Below are positions 46,663 through 58,034 of a stretch of DNA of 64,000 nt, one piece after another (within the stretch, counting starts at the first letter, position 1; every line of letters starts with the position of its first letter). The DNA is from Corinectria fuckeliana (taxonomy: Eukaryota > Ascomycota > Sordariomycetes > Hypocreales > Nectriaceae): the NCBI GenBank assembly GCA_019137255.1, contig WPDH01000234.1:1-64000 (forward strand), written 5' to 3'. Below the pieces are notes generated by a model. That model saw only the letters and a list, made by a program, of their open reading frames with translations, was not told the origin of the DNA and made no database searches. Made by a program: the position numbers and the translations under genes.

Positions 46663-48274
46663 TCACGCCCCGGCGACCCTTGGTGCCGGGTTGGCAGCCA
46701 GCGTCAGTTCGGGAAAGTACTGCGAGAGCTTTCTTGGGTTTCGCACGTCTGCCCGCGTGGGCTCGTCGCTCTCTGATCCTGCGTCCATGTCAGGAGTACT
46801 ATCCAGAAGCTGGGCGGACCGCCGCTTGACTTTGATATTGCCCTGCGCGGGGACAACCTTGCTATTGGACGCCGCAGGCACCAGCTTCTGCGACTGTGAG
46901 GCAGGAGGCGTCGAGACTTCTCGCATGGAAGCGGGGGTTCTTGATCGGCGAGCCAGGTCTGGGCTGAGGCTTCGCGATGAGCCGAACGGCGCGGCGCCGC
47001 TCATGAGCTTCCGATATCCATCCATGTCAGGCTGCTGCCGGTCGAGCGCTGCCGGGCTGGCCGGGTCGATGCGTGTCTTCTCGTTGGAGGTGAGACCCTT
47101 GGCCTGGACGAAGGCGCTGGAGCGGACGTGGTGGGGGTCTCGCTCGTAGTACTTGTCGATGATGGGGTGAACCATGACCGTCTGTCTGTGGATGGTCAAG
47201 ATTGAGTTTGTCGGCACATTAACCCAGTTTTCTGTACGAGGTCAGCAATCCGGCATTTCTGGTCCGACGAGTTCGCACAAACAAACCTCTCTCAAAGGTC
47301 AACGGCTCGCTGGCGACGAGCACAATGTCGGCGCCCTTGTCCTTGCGCTCCATCTGGTATTGTCTGTCGTCCGGCGCGGCCGTCCGCGTCACCCACTGCG
47401 TTCCCGACGAGTAGTACAGGCTGGCGGCCTCGTCGGTCGAGCTGCTGATGTATCTGGTGCAGATGACGCTCTGGCCATCGGTGACGGCGAAGTTTAGGAG
47501 GCTCCTAGTGTCCACATCCTCGTTCTGGAGTATGCTCTCGGGGATGGAATCCGTCATCTCGTTGATCTGCGCAATCGTGCGCTCCATGGCCTTGCGCAGC
47601 ACCTGGGGGGGGAAGCCGGCCTCGGGGCACGCACTCGGGTTGTGGCCCAGTCGCTCAAGGGTGTCGAGGAACAGGGCAAACGCCCACTCGCTGTCGGTGC
47701 CGCCCTTGACGCCCAGGTACCACTTGTCGGCGAGGCGCTCGCCCAGGCGGCGCTTGATGTGCTTCCAGCCGCCCAGGCCGCCATTGTGCATCCACATCAG
47801 GCTGCCATGGGTGAAGGGGTGGCAGTTGTCTTCGCTCAGGGAGCCCTCGGTCGTGGCGCGGACGTGGGCGAAGATGAGGCGGGAGGCTGTCTTGGAGGCG
47901 ATTCGCTGGAGGTTGGTGCAGTTCCAGGCGGGGATCGTCGAGGTGAAGAGGCACGGCGCGGCGCCGAGCTTGGGGTCGGTGTAGAAGCCTATGCCGAAGC
48001 CATCGGCGTTGTTCTGGCCACGGCGTGTGTCCTGCGCGAGGGCATCTCGGTTAGAGAGGGCGAGGGGTGGGCTGGGAGAGCAAGGAAGATGTGACTCACC
48101 AAGCGCAGGCGAGAGTCGAACGATTGCTTGAGGATGGAATGCGTGGGATCGAGGATGAGCTTCGATAGGAGAATCTCGTCGCTGCCTTTGTAGACCTGAA
48201 GAAGGGAGTCAGCGTGCAATCCGAGAGCTGAAGGGCGCCGGCGTCGGAGGGCGACGCACCAGAAAACGGCACAT
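46663..48274 (-). CDS. DUG3: Class II glutamine amidotransferase, Dug3-like
   Basis: Exons 48274-48260, 48195-48100, 48031-47287 and 47231-46663 give 474 residues. The tiny first exon supplies MCRFL, so after Met removal Cys2 is the N-terminal nucleophile of an Ntn-type amidotransferase. Further family marks: RRGQNNADGFGIGFY, FAHVRATTEG, NCHPF and LMWMHNGGLGGWKHIKRRL. In yeast Dug3 forms with Dug2 the amidohydrolase that starts cytosolic glutathione degradation. The C-terminal 150 residues beyond the catalytic domain are Ser/Pro/Lys-rich and disordered; this extension is longer than in the yeast protein (about 357 residues). All four exons keep phase, and each intron has a GT donor and CAG acceptor. 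Divergent from the Cdt2-like gene. Confidence 0.92.
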
Positions 48275-49681
48275 GGTGATGGCTGGCTGTGCGCGTGCCC
48301 AACGATGTCAAGGGCTGGCGAAGGATTAAGACCGAGGGCGAGGAAAAGGAGGTGTGCGAGATTTGGGGAGAATCCAGGGAAGAAGAATATTGAGAAATAG
48401 TCTCTGTGAGCGTTGCGGCTGTACGTAGCTGTCGTTGTACGAGAGCGATAGGAGAAGGAAGGGTTGGTTATGGCTGAATCGGTCTGAGAGATGACACCAT
48501 TGGTTTGCTTTTTTGGCTCCAGCGAACGGACCACGGGTGGTTCAAGACAAAGCAGCGGCCAGCGACATCAGGACACTAGGGGCGGGCCAATGAAAAAGGG
48601 CACAAAAAGGGGGTGGAAGATGCGAAGAAAAAGGTTAACTTGGTAGTCAGTGAGGACGTTGCTACGAGAATATGCAGCTGCACACAATAGCTTGGAGACT
48701 ACCTAAAGAGGGAAACGAAACCACAGCACTTTGGCGTTCCTGCAGCGGCCTCGGCGATGGCATCATTGCTCTCGACCACCGTCACACGGGCTTATTACGT
48801 AGTAGCAAATAGCGTGCTTCGTACGGATGGAGCGTTGAATCCCTGGCGCTGGGCCGCCTGGCGTGGTGTTTCCGGGGGAGTGGCTCCCCCTGGTGGATAT
48901 GGCTTAACTCCATGGGGACTGCGTGAGACCTCAGCTTGCCGAGTAGATGAAGGGCTATTCAATGTTAAATTCCATCGCCTCAGGGGAATGCATGTATTCG
49001 CACGTCTCCTTTCCGATCATCACGGCTACTCCATCCATGACTGGCTCGTTCGCTCCCTTGATCCAGCACGTCACTGACCCTGGCGACGCCGTCATCATAT
49101 CCATCCATACCTCGGAGTCAGTGCTGATAGTGCTGATAGTGCTGATAGTGCTGATAGTGCTGATAGTGTAGTATCCCTTGGGTCAGTTCCGTTAACTCAC
49201 TCACGGACTCACCCTGAATTCCCAGCTGAACCTAGCGAGGTGCCATGCCGTGGCGGCCGGGTCTTTAGCGTCGCCGCGTGCCGTCGCCCTAAAGCTGGGA
49301 CCTCTTCGGAGGCTGCAGTGCCGTGCCGGGCCTGGATTCCGGCTAGCCACCCGCCCCGTGGCGCCTGTGGCGGTGCAGCTCCGTCCATTCTCCAACGCGA
49401 ACTAGTCGCCCATCGCCAATTTACACGCTCCGCGTCGCCGCGACCGCGTCCAAGCCAGTCACTCTCTCTCCACCCGACGCCTCCCAGCCCCGGCCATTTG
49501 GCTGTCCCCGCTGTATCAAAACCCACCTACAGCCCAGTCCTCGGCTTAATCAGATTCACTACGCCATGTTCTACAGCTACGAATACTTCTCATAATACTA
49601 CTTTTTCTTGTCCTGGCCCGTAATCCATCCTCCAACCTCCATTGTCTGTCGAGTCCCTCTGCGTCAAAGAGGCAGCCAGCT
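48275..49681. promoter_or_regulatory. Divergent promoter region, Dug3-like and Cdt2-like genes
   Basis: 1.4 kb between the two start codons. It contains a 9-bp tandem repeat (49122-49166). No other feature is supported. Confidence 0.4.
49122..49166. repeat. 9-bp tandem repeat (tgctgatag)x5
   Basis: Five exact copies in the region between divergent genes. Confidence 0.95.
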
Positions 49682-52034
49682 ATGGATCAATTCCGGGAGA
49701 CGGCGTCATACGCGCCCTCCAGTCCTCCTTCGCCTCCCGTCAATGGCTATCTCTTCTCGTCAGCCAGGACCGCGCTGCTCTCGCCAACCAGGACCTCGCA
49801 GCGAAAGGAAAAACGAAACCCCTCCGTCACCCCCCGACGCTTCGGCCGCTTCTTCACGCCCCGGCCGAGTCTCCCCATCGGCCTGCTTCCCACCAGCCGC
49901 AGGATCCTGGGCAGCTTGAATGCGTCCACCGTCAACCGACAGCCTCTCTCGCCGCAATCCCTCTTCAGCGACCCTCTGACCTCGGACCCCATCTCGCCGT
50001 CCCCCACGCGCCGGTTGGGAAACAACGACGACGAGAACGACCCGAGGAAGCGGAAATGGCAGGCTGAGCAGGGTCCCGCGCCTAAGAGGCGTGGCGTCCT
50101 CCACGACGATGATATGCCGCCACCGCCGCTCAACATCCCTGCCCAGACAAGTCAGGGATCGCAGGACGGAGATGTATCCATGTCGGACTCGGCTTCTGTT
50201 GTCCAAGACAGCCAAGAAGACCTCGCAGATCGTCGGAAAGCTACTCTGGTAGGTTTTAACCGCAACCTCCTGCAGCTACCCGTCACCTAACTCTTCGACA
50301 GAGCCACTTCTTCAAAGCTAGTCGCGGAGGTGCTCGGAGCCTAAAAGATAAGCCCGTTCTTGACGACTCGCCAGCTGTTTCTGGAATCTCAGCCGCTTCT
50401 TCCGTATGTTCTCGCCCGGATATATCGTCTCTCTCCCAGGTTGCTGACCCAGCAGGTAGACCCTCGAAGGATACCAGCCCAAACCCATCCGAAGATTCGA
50501 GAACCGAGGATTCGAGGCCGAACTCCTCAACCGCGAACATGGCTTCTCGTCCTATCCCGGCCGCCAATACCTCGCCTTCCCGGCCGCCGACGCCCGGACA
50601 GAGACGGCCTCCTTCTACAGCCGCAGCTCCGACGTCCACCAGGTCGCCGCCCACGACAGGCAAGGCAACACGATCCCCTTCAGTCTGGCCAGCTGCCGCA
50701 CCGCCCCAGTCACAGCCATCGGCGACGAGGAGGGCTTCGTGCGCTTCTTCAGGACCGCCATGACGAGCAATCCCGCCGAGCCCAAGGTCGACGCCCACTT
50801 TAAAGTCCACGACAACGCCATCATGGACGTGGCCTTTTCGCACGACGACATGCGCCTCGCCACGGCGTGCGGCGACCGCACCGGCAAGATCGTCGACACG
50901 GCGACCCAGACCGTCGCCGTCGAGCTCAACGCCGGCCATTGGGACTCGCTGCGCCAGGTCTCCTTCCAGCCCGGCCAGATCGCCGGAAACACCCTCGCCA
51001 CGTCGGACCGAGCCGGCCGCATCCAGGTCTGGGACTTGCGCTGCTCCTCGACCCCCATCAACAGCTTCTCCACCCGCGGCCCCTTCGGCCTCGCCCCGAG
51101 GGACGCCCACCTCGTCCCCCTCTCCGCCCGGACCGTCAACACGCTCGACAACGCCCACGAGCGCACCGTCCAGGGCAGCACGTCGGCCGCCTCCGTCACC
51201 GCCATCCAGTGGTTCCCCGAGGGCCGCGAGCACCTGCTCCTCTCCGCCTCCGAGGCCAACGCCGCCGTCAAGCTCTGGGACACGCGCTACATCAAGCCCC
51301 GTCGCCAGGCCGCCGAGACGCCTCTAGCCGTCACCCTCGCGCCCGCCACCCACGCCTGGCGCTCCTACGGCATCACGTCCCTGGCCCTCAGCTTCGACGC
51401 CTCGCGCATGTACGCCGTCTGCAAGGACAGCACCGTCTACGCCTACTCCACGGCGCACCTGATGCTCGGCCACTCCCCGGAGCTCCTCGACGGCGCCGCC
51501 AAGCACCGCCCCGCCGGCGTCGAGGGCCTCGGCCCCATCTACGGCTTCAAGCACGACCTGTTCCGCGCCCAGTCCTTCTACGTCAAGTGCGCCGTCCGGC
51601 CCAGCCGCAACGCCCACACCTCGGAGCTCCTGGCCGTCGGCAGCTCCGACTCGTGCGCCGTGCTCTTCCCCACCGACGAGCGCTACATCCGCGCCGCCGC
51701 CGCCCAGCGCGCCCACGTCCTCGAGCAGCCCCCGCCGGCCTCGCAGTCCTCCTTCTCCTCGTCCTTCTCCGCCGTTGCGTCGCCCGTGCCCGTGCCCATC
51801 TTCCGCACCGGCACCCCGCTCGTCCGCGGCCACTCCCGCGAGGTCACCACGCTCAGCTGGGCCCACGACGGCAAGCTCGTCACCGCGTCCGACGACTTCA
51901 CGGTGCGCCAGTGGCAGGAGGGCGACGCCGAGGCGCGCTACCTGCGCCAAGTGGGCGAGTTCGGTGGTGAGCGGCACATGGCCGGGTGGGCAGACGTGGC
52001 TGCAGACTGGGACGTCGAGGAGGACGATGAGTAA
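49682..52034 (+). CDS. WD40-repeat protein, Cdt2/DTL-like
   Basis: Exons 49682-50248, 50302-50403 and 50460-52034 give 747 residues. The second intron (50404-50459) has a GTATGT donor, a TGCTGACC branch and a GGTAG acceptor, and shifts the frame so that the third exon begins TLEGYQPKPIRRFENRGFEAEL. Residues 1-220 are basic, Ser/Pro-rich and disordered. From about 230 a beta-propeller follows, with repeats ending in forms such as ACGDRTGKIVD, TSDRAGRIQVWD, NAAVKLWD and ASDDFTVRQWQ. The pattern and the FDASRMYAVCKDSTVYAYS segment resemble Cdt2, the substrate receptor of the CRL4 ubiquitin ligase that destroys Cdt1 and other PCNA-bound proteins in S phase. Nuclear location expected. The family call is by pattern; another DCAF-type WD40 protein is possible. 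The C-terminus is acidic. Confidence 0.8.
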
Positions 52035-52488
52035 AAAAGGAGCGAAGAGTGATCGAGGACGAGATAATGTTGTGTTTTGCGCATGTTTTCAGTACACTAT
52101 ACCCCCCAAGCTATAATGTGGCGTTTCGAGCATGGGTTGTTTTGTAGAGCGTCGGAGTTTACGAGTCGGTTTAGATCGGTAATTTCTTGTCAGGTATACC
52201 ATTCACGAAGAAACGAATATCACACTTTTCACTATATTTCAGTCTTGCCAATAATGTCTTGAATCTATGTGTATTGATAGGTCCTACCGAGGCCCTCTTC
52301 TTGGGTGCCCAAAGTCAAGTGAATCTTAATGTGACTAGGACCAGACCACCAAACTCCGGGATATAATCGTGTGCCACCCAACTAGGCATCCAGAATGCTT
52401 ATTCCGCATCGTAAAAGTCAGAACGCCGGACAAACGCAATCATCGTAGCCTCATCATGTGAACCTTGATCCTGCGCCCGACGCCCTTC
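52035..52488. other. Convergent 3' region
   Basis: About 450 bases between two stop codons, AT-richer than the flanking genes. No gene; terminators only. Confidence 0.5.
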
Positions 52489-53979
52489 TCACATCACGCT
52501 GCCGCCTCGTCCCGACACAAACGCCCCTATGACCACCGCCCCAAAAGCGACCATCATGAGCCAATTGGCGATGTGCACGCCGTGTAACCTTCGGGATGAC
52601 AACTCAAGACACTCGTCGAGGGTACTACCGGCATTCACCCCGGCTGTTGGACTCCGCGTCGGTTTCGGGAGAGCCTTCTCGAATCTCATAGACTTGGAGA
52701 AGGCAGGGCATAGTTCTATGTCGGCCATGCTAGACATAGGAGAGTGGCCGTCTTGACTCGGAGCGCTGAGGTCAGTTCGCCGGGTTCCTGTAGCTTCCTT
52801 GACGACGGAGCAGGTGCTGTCGTCGCTGCTGTTGGACAACCTGGACGACTTCGCGCATCGTTCCTTGGCCACGGCAACGCTGTCCCTGAAACGGTAACTA
52901 ATGGGGTTTACCACACCGACAAGGTCGTCAACTGAAGCACCGTCATTGACACCGTTCCGGTTCGCGTCAGCGCATACCACATCGAGTTGATGGACCAAGA
53001 GGGTCATGTTCTCGAAAATGCACACGGCTTCCTGGACAATGTCATGCTTCTCGCCGTCCGTGAGGATATTCTCCGAGTCTACTAGGCGTCCCTTAAACTC
53101 GCGTTTGAGATTCTCACCATCCTCGGCGGATTTAAAGTGAAAGAAGCGAAGTGGCATCTTGTGGTCGGCATGGGAGTTGTGACTGTCTTCGGGAAGTTCG
53201 TCGTCAGTTAACCCACTGGCCCGCTCAACAGGTTTGGTTGAAGGTTGGCAAGGAAACTCGTTTGGCATAACTGGCGAGGGAAGCTGGCTCCAAAAGCCCT
53301 CCCCGACGGACTCCAGTGAAGCTCTGATGAAGCGCCCTCCTGCGAAAAGCGCCATAAACAGGATGTACGAGTAGGCCAGGAGCACGTGGGGTCTGTTCTC
53401 GATTGCTCTCTTAATGTGCTGGATGAATTCTCCGAGGCGGCTTGACTGGCCGACGCTTCTGATCTGCTCCTCCACAACATGGTCCGGCCACCCTGTGAGC
53501 GAAGCGATGTCTGCCTTGAGACGATCTGATCGCATGAGACCAGGCAGATGGAGGTGTTGAAGAAGTGAGTGTATCCGAGTGCAAGTCAGGGCTTTGTGGG
53601 CAGCTTTGCTCCCCGACTGGTGGTCCTCCAGCCTAACACAGTCGGGATCCAAGAGCGGTACTTCGGAATCACAGCCATCCGCGGCTCCGGCCCCGGCTCC
53701 GGAGTTCGGCACGGGGGCGGTATCCAGGATGCTTTGCCACAGGTGTTCGAAGGTAATGTAGATGGGAGCAATGTGGAGCAGCCCGGAGACGTAGATGGCG
53801 GGATCTGCAGCTCGGGGCGGGAGAGCGAGGGGCAGGCGGGCAATGATGAGCTTATTAAGCTTGGCATGGACCGATCTCGTGGATATTGCTATGGACTCTG
53901 CCAGCGGGCGGTGATAATGGTGGTGGACATGACGCTCGGGGATGGGCGGGGGAGTTGGCTCTGGACGGGTCGACTCCAT
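52489..53979 (-). CDS. HMX1: Heme oxygenase-like protein, tail-anchored (Hmx1-like)
   Basis: A single exon of 496 residues from the ATG at 53979; the same frame stays open to 54270, but the extra 97 residues are Ser/Pro/Thr-rich and look like leader. The heme-oxygenase fold is shown by the proximal histidine (His38 in STRSVHAKLNKLI), a helix with LLHIAPIYITFEHLW, and the distal helix YILFMALFAGGRFIR, where AGG stands for the usual SGG. The last 25 residues are hydrophobic (WLMMVAFGAVVIGAFVSG), giving a C-terminal anchor, so the ER membrane is the likely site. Heme oxygenases open haem to biliverdin, CO and iron. Between the catalytic part and the anchor is a long Ser-rich linker of about 200 residues. 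An inactive homologue is possible, but the key His is kept. Confidence 0.82.
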   Translation of the reverse strand: MESTRPEPTPPPIPERHVHHHYHRPLAESIAISTRSVHAKLNKLIIARLPLALPPRAADPAIYVSGLLHIAPIYITFEHLWQSILDTAPVPNSGAGAGAADGCDSEVPLLDPDCVRLEDHQSGSKAAHKALTCTRIHSLLQHLHLPGLMRSDRLKADIASLTGWPDHVVEEQIRSVGQSSRLGEFIQHIKRAIENRPHVLLAYSYILFMALFAGGRFIRASLESVGEGFWSQLPSPVMPNEFPCQPSTKPVERASGLTDDELPEDSHNSHADHKMPLRFFHFKSAEDGENLKREFKGRLVDSENILTDGEKHDIVQEAVCIFENMTLLVHQLDVVCADANRNGVNDGASVDDLVGVVNPISYRFRDSVAVAKERCAKSSRLSNSSDDSTCSVVKEATGTRRTDLSAPSQDGHSPMSSMADIELCPAFSKSMRFEKALPKPTRSPTAGVNAGSTLDECLELSSRRLHGVHIANWLMMVAFGAVVIGAFVSGRGGSVM

Positions 53980-55410
53980 TGGGTCACAGGTTGAGGAAGG
54001 GATAACGGCAAGTCCCGAGGAGAGGAAGCAACGAATAGTAGGTGAGGGTGAAGGTGAGGTGAGAGTTAGAGTATAAGAGTCGTACTTAGGTGAGGGAGGC
54101 GTATGCAGGTCGGTAGGTTGAAAGAAACTCCAGGCTGGCGGAGTCATGAATTGAGTTGGCTTGTCATTGTCCAAGCAGAAGACTTGTTCTAGCGTGGTGA
54201 AGAAGGAGAAGAAGCGGAAGGACTGAACCAGTTCCTGCTTGACCAAGCCAAAGTGGGATGAGTTCCTCAAAGCCTTGACGGCCCGGAACCGCGTCTCGGC
54301 TTCCCGTTGTTTGCTTGCTTGTTTTCTTGATTGATTGTCTGTTCACGAAAGACGACACAGAAACTGTACGGTTTCCTGTGTCAGGAGGGAACCTTGTCGA
54401 GTTACATTACAGTTCGACTCGTCCGGACCGAAAAAAGGGTAAAAACGCCACCCCATCTTGCCCATGTACTTAAGTTAGCTTACTTACTTACTCCCGTTTC
54501 CATCCGTTCCTTGTTCAAAAGCCTTTTGAAAGAGGAAAAAAAAGGTCCCAGGGACCGGGGCCATGCCGCCCAGAATTACTTCCAGCTTGGCACTTGCCCA
54601 ACAACCCCGAGGTGCCTTGTTCGTTCCCCGCCGCCGCAGATGACCCGCAGATGGCGATCGAGATTTTGGTGTTGCATCGATAAGGCCACGACAACGGTCT
54701 CGGACCATTCGCCCCGGGAGCTTGATAGCGCCAACGCAGAGTCCAGTTGGCGTGGCGACATGGCGTCATTCTTCAGGTCTCCAGGGCAGGGAGAGAGCTT
54801 TGATACTGCGAGGAGGAGGAGAGTGCCCCTCAGCGAAATGGATGCTCTGGGTACGAAGTACTTAGGTACTGCGTGACTTTAGATGGCGGCTCAGGTGTCT
54901 GGATGTAGACGACCGTGGCTGGTGCTGTACATATACATGTCAGGCCTCGTTGTCCAGAGTCTAGGCCCGTTGAGGCACATCATCTTGAAAGAGTCAAGAC
55001 CTCAAACGCACTGCACGCGCCAACAAGCCTCAAAGTGCAGTGTGGTTGGTGTCGTCCGTCTCCCCAGTCCCGCTTCTGCGTGTGGAGCCTCAATGCCAAT
55101 CCTGGCTACGATCCTCGGTCACGATGCGATCGGTAAGGGGGGGGGTTACACTCCGAGATCGTCTGATCCGTCGTCAGATTCGAAGTCCTCTAGGATACCT
55201 TATCTAGATGCTACACACCTCTACCAGTGCTCTGACCATACAGAGCCAACCTGGATTCTATCCCTCTACCTAATCCACGAACAATACGTAGTACTCGTCA
55301 ACCCAATCCTCAACCCAATCCTCAACCCAAAAAATACGCCGACGCAAAAAACCAAACCCAGCACATCTAGGCTATCTATCCATCCCGGTTCCTCAGTCGC
55401 ACTCCGCCAT
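53980..55410. other. Intergenic with 12-bp tandem repeat
   Basis: Heme oxygenase leader/promoter and the 3' region of the SLC35-type gene. A 12-base unit (caacccaatcct) repeats nearly three times at 55298-55330. TAGGTA-type palindrome at 54855-54873. Frames of 181 and 230 codons here have no family support. Confidence 0.5.
55298..55330. repeat. 12-bp tandem repeat, about 2.8 copies
   Basis: Unit caacccaatcct; exact copies lie just beyond the stop codon of the SLC35-type gene. Confidence 0.9.
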
Positions 55411-56896
55411 CTACACAACAGCTCCCCGAGCTTGCTCGTCAACATCGCCACTCTTCTTGTCGCCTGCTTCGTGGCTCTCTCGGCTGACAAAGACAAACGA
55501 TATAAACACCACAAACGCCCCGACCCAGTACATGAAGCTCGAGTACTGTCCGTACTGGATAATTTCCCCAATTAGCGAGAGAGGAATCGACAGAGACATG
55601 CCCACCGTCACCACCAAAGGGGTTGTCAGAAGTAGCGCAAACGCCCACGTGATATCGCTGATGAATGATCCAAGGGCATTAATCTAGTTGGCTCGTTAGT
55701 GTTTCTCCAAATCAATCCTGGTAAGTCAATCCTAGGCAACTCACGATGATGATGGCCCAGATCTTTCCGGTCGGTGGCAATTCGAACTATCACGGCGTTA
55801 GTCAATTGCCCGCCTCAACAGCATCGACAAGTAGCATACCGGCTCTAACCCTGTCCAATGCAAGATGAAGAAGATGGGCCAAAGGAACAGCAAGTTGAAC
55901 ACGCCAACCATGCCAAAAAACAGCTGCATGTCCACCTTGTCCTCGTCTCCAACCCGCTTCTTCATCACCGTCACGTACATTCCGTAGACGACGGCACTAA
56001 ACAACGCCAGAGCGTCGCCAATAGCAATCTGCACAGGCGTCTTATGCGGGAACGACCCGCGATCTTCCTCACTCTGCCCCGACATGTCCACCGTCGAGAT
56101 GAGCACGACTCCAGCCAGCGACGCTCCCACGCCAATACACTTGCGCACCGTGAACCGCTCGATCCCAAACAAGCCGCAAAAAATGAGTGTCCAGATGCTG
56201 CTGGTCGAGGTCAGGATTGTGGCACTGGCCACGCTTGTATACTCGAGGCACGCCGAGGAAAAGTAGTTAGCTGTGAACCACAGCAAGCTGAACTCGAGGC
56301 TGACGATGGCTGTCTCTCGAAATCCCAGCTTCTCGTTGGTGTCCGCAGGTGGCTCAATGATGAACTGGCTATCTGATAACAAGCGCTCGGCGTCGAGTTC
56401 GTCGTCGTCCTCCGCTACGGTCTTGTGGGCGACGCTGTGCTTGTACTCGGTCAAAATTAGACCCGCATCATGCCGTAGCCCTCGGATGCCTCGAGCTCTG
56501 ATGTATCTGAAGACCCTTGGGAGCAAGGATAGCGCAAAGATTGACGTGTTGAAGTAGACGACGAAAAACGGCTTGTCGTAGGAGTGGTCGGAGAAGATGT
56601 ACTACAGCAACATGTTAGTATCTTGCATTTCTCGAGAGGCAATGTCTTCATACACTGGCGAGGAAATTATACAGCGTCCAGAAAAACACCGTCACCATCA
56701 AACACGCTAATCCCAGCGTCCGCCTGCCGACTCCGGCCAGCCCTAGCGTCGCTCTGAGCCCGTTCTTGGCGGGGAGTCTCGATGGCGACGAGAGCAACGA
56801 GCTCGTGGATGCAGCGAGGTCCATAGCCTCGTCCGCATGATGACGTTCACGCTGGTGTCCAGTCCCTCCCGGGAACGCAGAGTCGGAAGATGCCAT
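55411..56896 (-). CDS. SLC35F-type drug/metabolite transporter (Thi74/YML018C-like)
   Basis: Exons 56896-56654, 56601-55840, 55786-55745 and 55683-55411 give 439 residues; all introns fall between codons (phase 0). The 42-base third exon (FELPPTGKIWAIII) is required to rejoin the frame. About ten hydrophobic helices form two EamA-like halves: YIFSDHSYDKPFFVVYFNTS, then NYFSSACLEYTSVASATILT and SSIWTLIFCGLFGIE in the first, and VYGMYVTVMKKRVGDED and PLSLIGEIIQYG in the second. The layout and a long acidic loop after helix 2 match SLC35F5 and the yeast vacuolar proteins YML018C/Thi74. Substrate unknown; nucleotide sugars or thiamine derivatives are only possibilities. Start 56896 is preferred over an upstream in-frame Met that adds 40 unremarkable residues. 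Confidence 0.9.
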
Positions 56897-58034
56897 GTTG
56901 TGCGGTATTGCGGTTGCGACTATCAGCTCAAGGGCGCGATGTAGTTCGGCGCCGGTGCGGGTGATGGCGACAGTTAGTACTGCGATAGCGGGTTTGAAAA
57001 TACGCGACAGAGGCAAGCGCCGGGTAGCGGATAGGGAGAAGCGGTAGCGAAGCCGAGGGATGTCAGAGGAATGAGTGAGTTGGCCAGTATAAATCCCCCG
57101 ACAGGCTCGACAGGCTCGGGTTCCCGAGAGAGAAGGCTGAGACAGCAGTCACAGGCCAGCAGTCACAAGGGCGCAATCAGTGAAGGCGGGGCTGTCCCGT
57201 TCCCCACTCCCCGCCGTGCCGAATCTGGCAAGTTTCATCGTGGGTGTGATAACGTCACAAGGGGTCCATTCCTTCACGATAAGGAGGGGCCTGCTGCAAA
57301 CGACGAAGCAGGGTACTTTGCGATTTTGGTTGCAAATCGTTCGAGACTGGTTGGAGTGCCGTTGCTTGCGCGATTACAAGACACAGTACTCTACTGTAGT
57401 ACTCTGTGCGCTCTGGCGACGAGATGGACCATCCTATCGAAGAGGCTACGGCAACAACTATATACCTAATTCCGGGGTTCCGTAACAAGCTGGTTTATTT
57501 TACACGGACGTTTTTTCTTCCGCAGTTCACTCAGGCATAAGTTCTCTATCTTGGATTTCTTCGGGGATAGCTAAACTCAAATTCCGCCTGTATTGGGAGC
57601 GTGTAGGGTAAATCCATCGAGAGATGAGCGGAGGCTGTCCCCAAGTGAGTCTCCAAATTACACTCACAAAGAAGTGGCTACCTACTTATCACCTTGCCTA
57701 GCCACTTCACAACACTGACAGCAAGCCACAGAGAAAAAAAACCGATGAATGAGCATTATCGAAATGTCGCTTCACCCAAGAGCTCGCAGCTGGCAGGACC
57801 GAAGCGAGATCTGCCAGCTGTCACAGTGAATCACAACCACCACCACCACCTGGTCTCTCCCGCTCTCGCACCCTCTTTCCTCTCCTCTTCAACTTTCAAG
57901 CGCTGCTCTAGGTACCTATTGACCAAGCATTCTTGAGCTCTCGACCATCTCTAGTATTGTTCCGTCCACCAGCTACGAAAAATCCCAAAAACGTCACTCT
58001 CACTCAGCCTTAACAGCATTACTCTATCCGCGTA
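56897..58034. promoter_or_regulatory. Divergent promoter region
   Basis: 1.1 kb between the SLC35-type transporter and the orphan gene. It contains a TAGGTACCTA palindrome at 57908-57920 and a (CAC)n patch at about 57838-57850. No gene. Confidence 0.4.

Noticed and set aside
50283..51233. 316-codon minus-strand frame
   Set aside because: Antisense to the WD40 gene; repetitive Gly/Val/Asp/Glu composition.
54331..55575. Plus-strand frames of 181 and 230 codons
   Set aside because: No family motifs; the second overlaps the last exon of the SLC35-type gene on the opposite strand.
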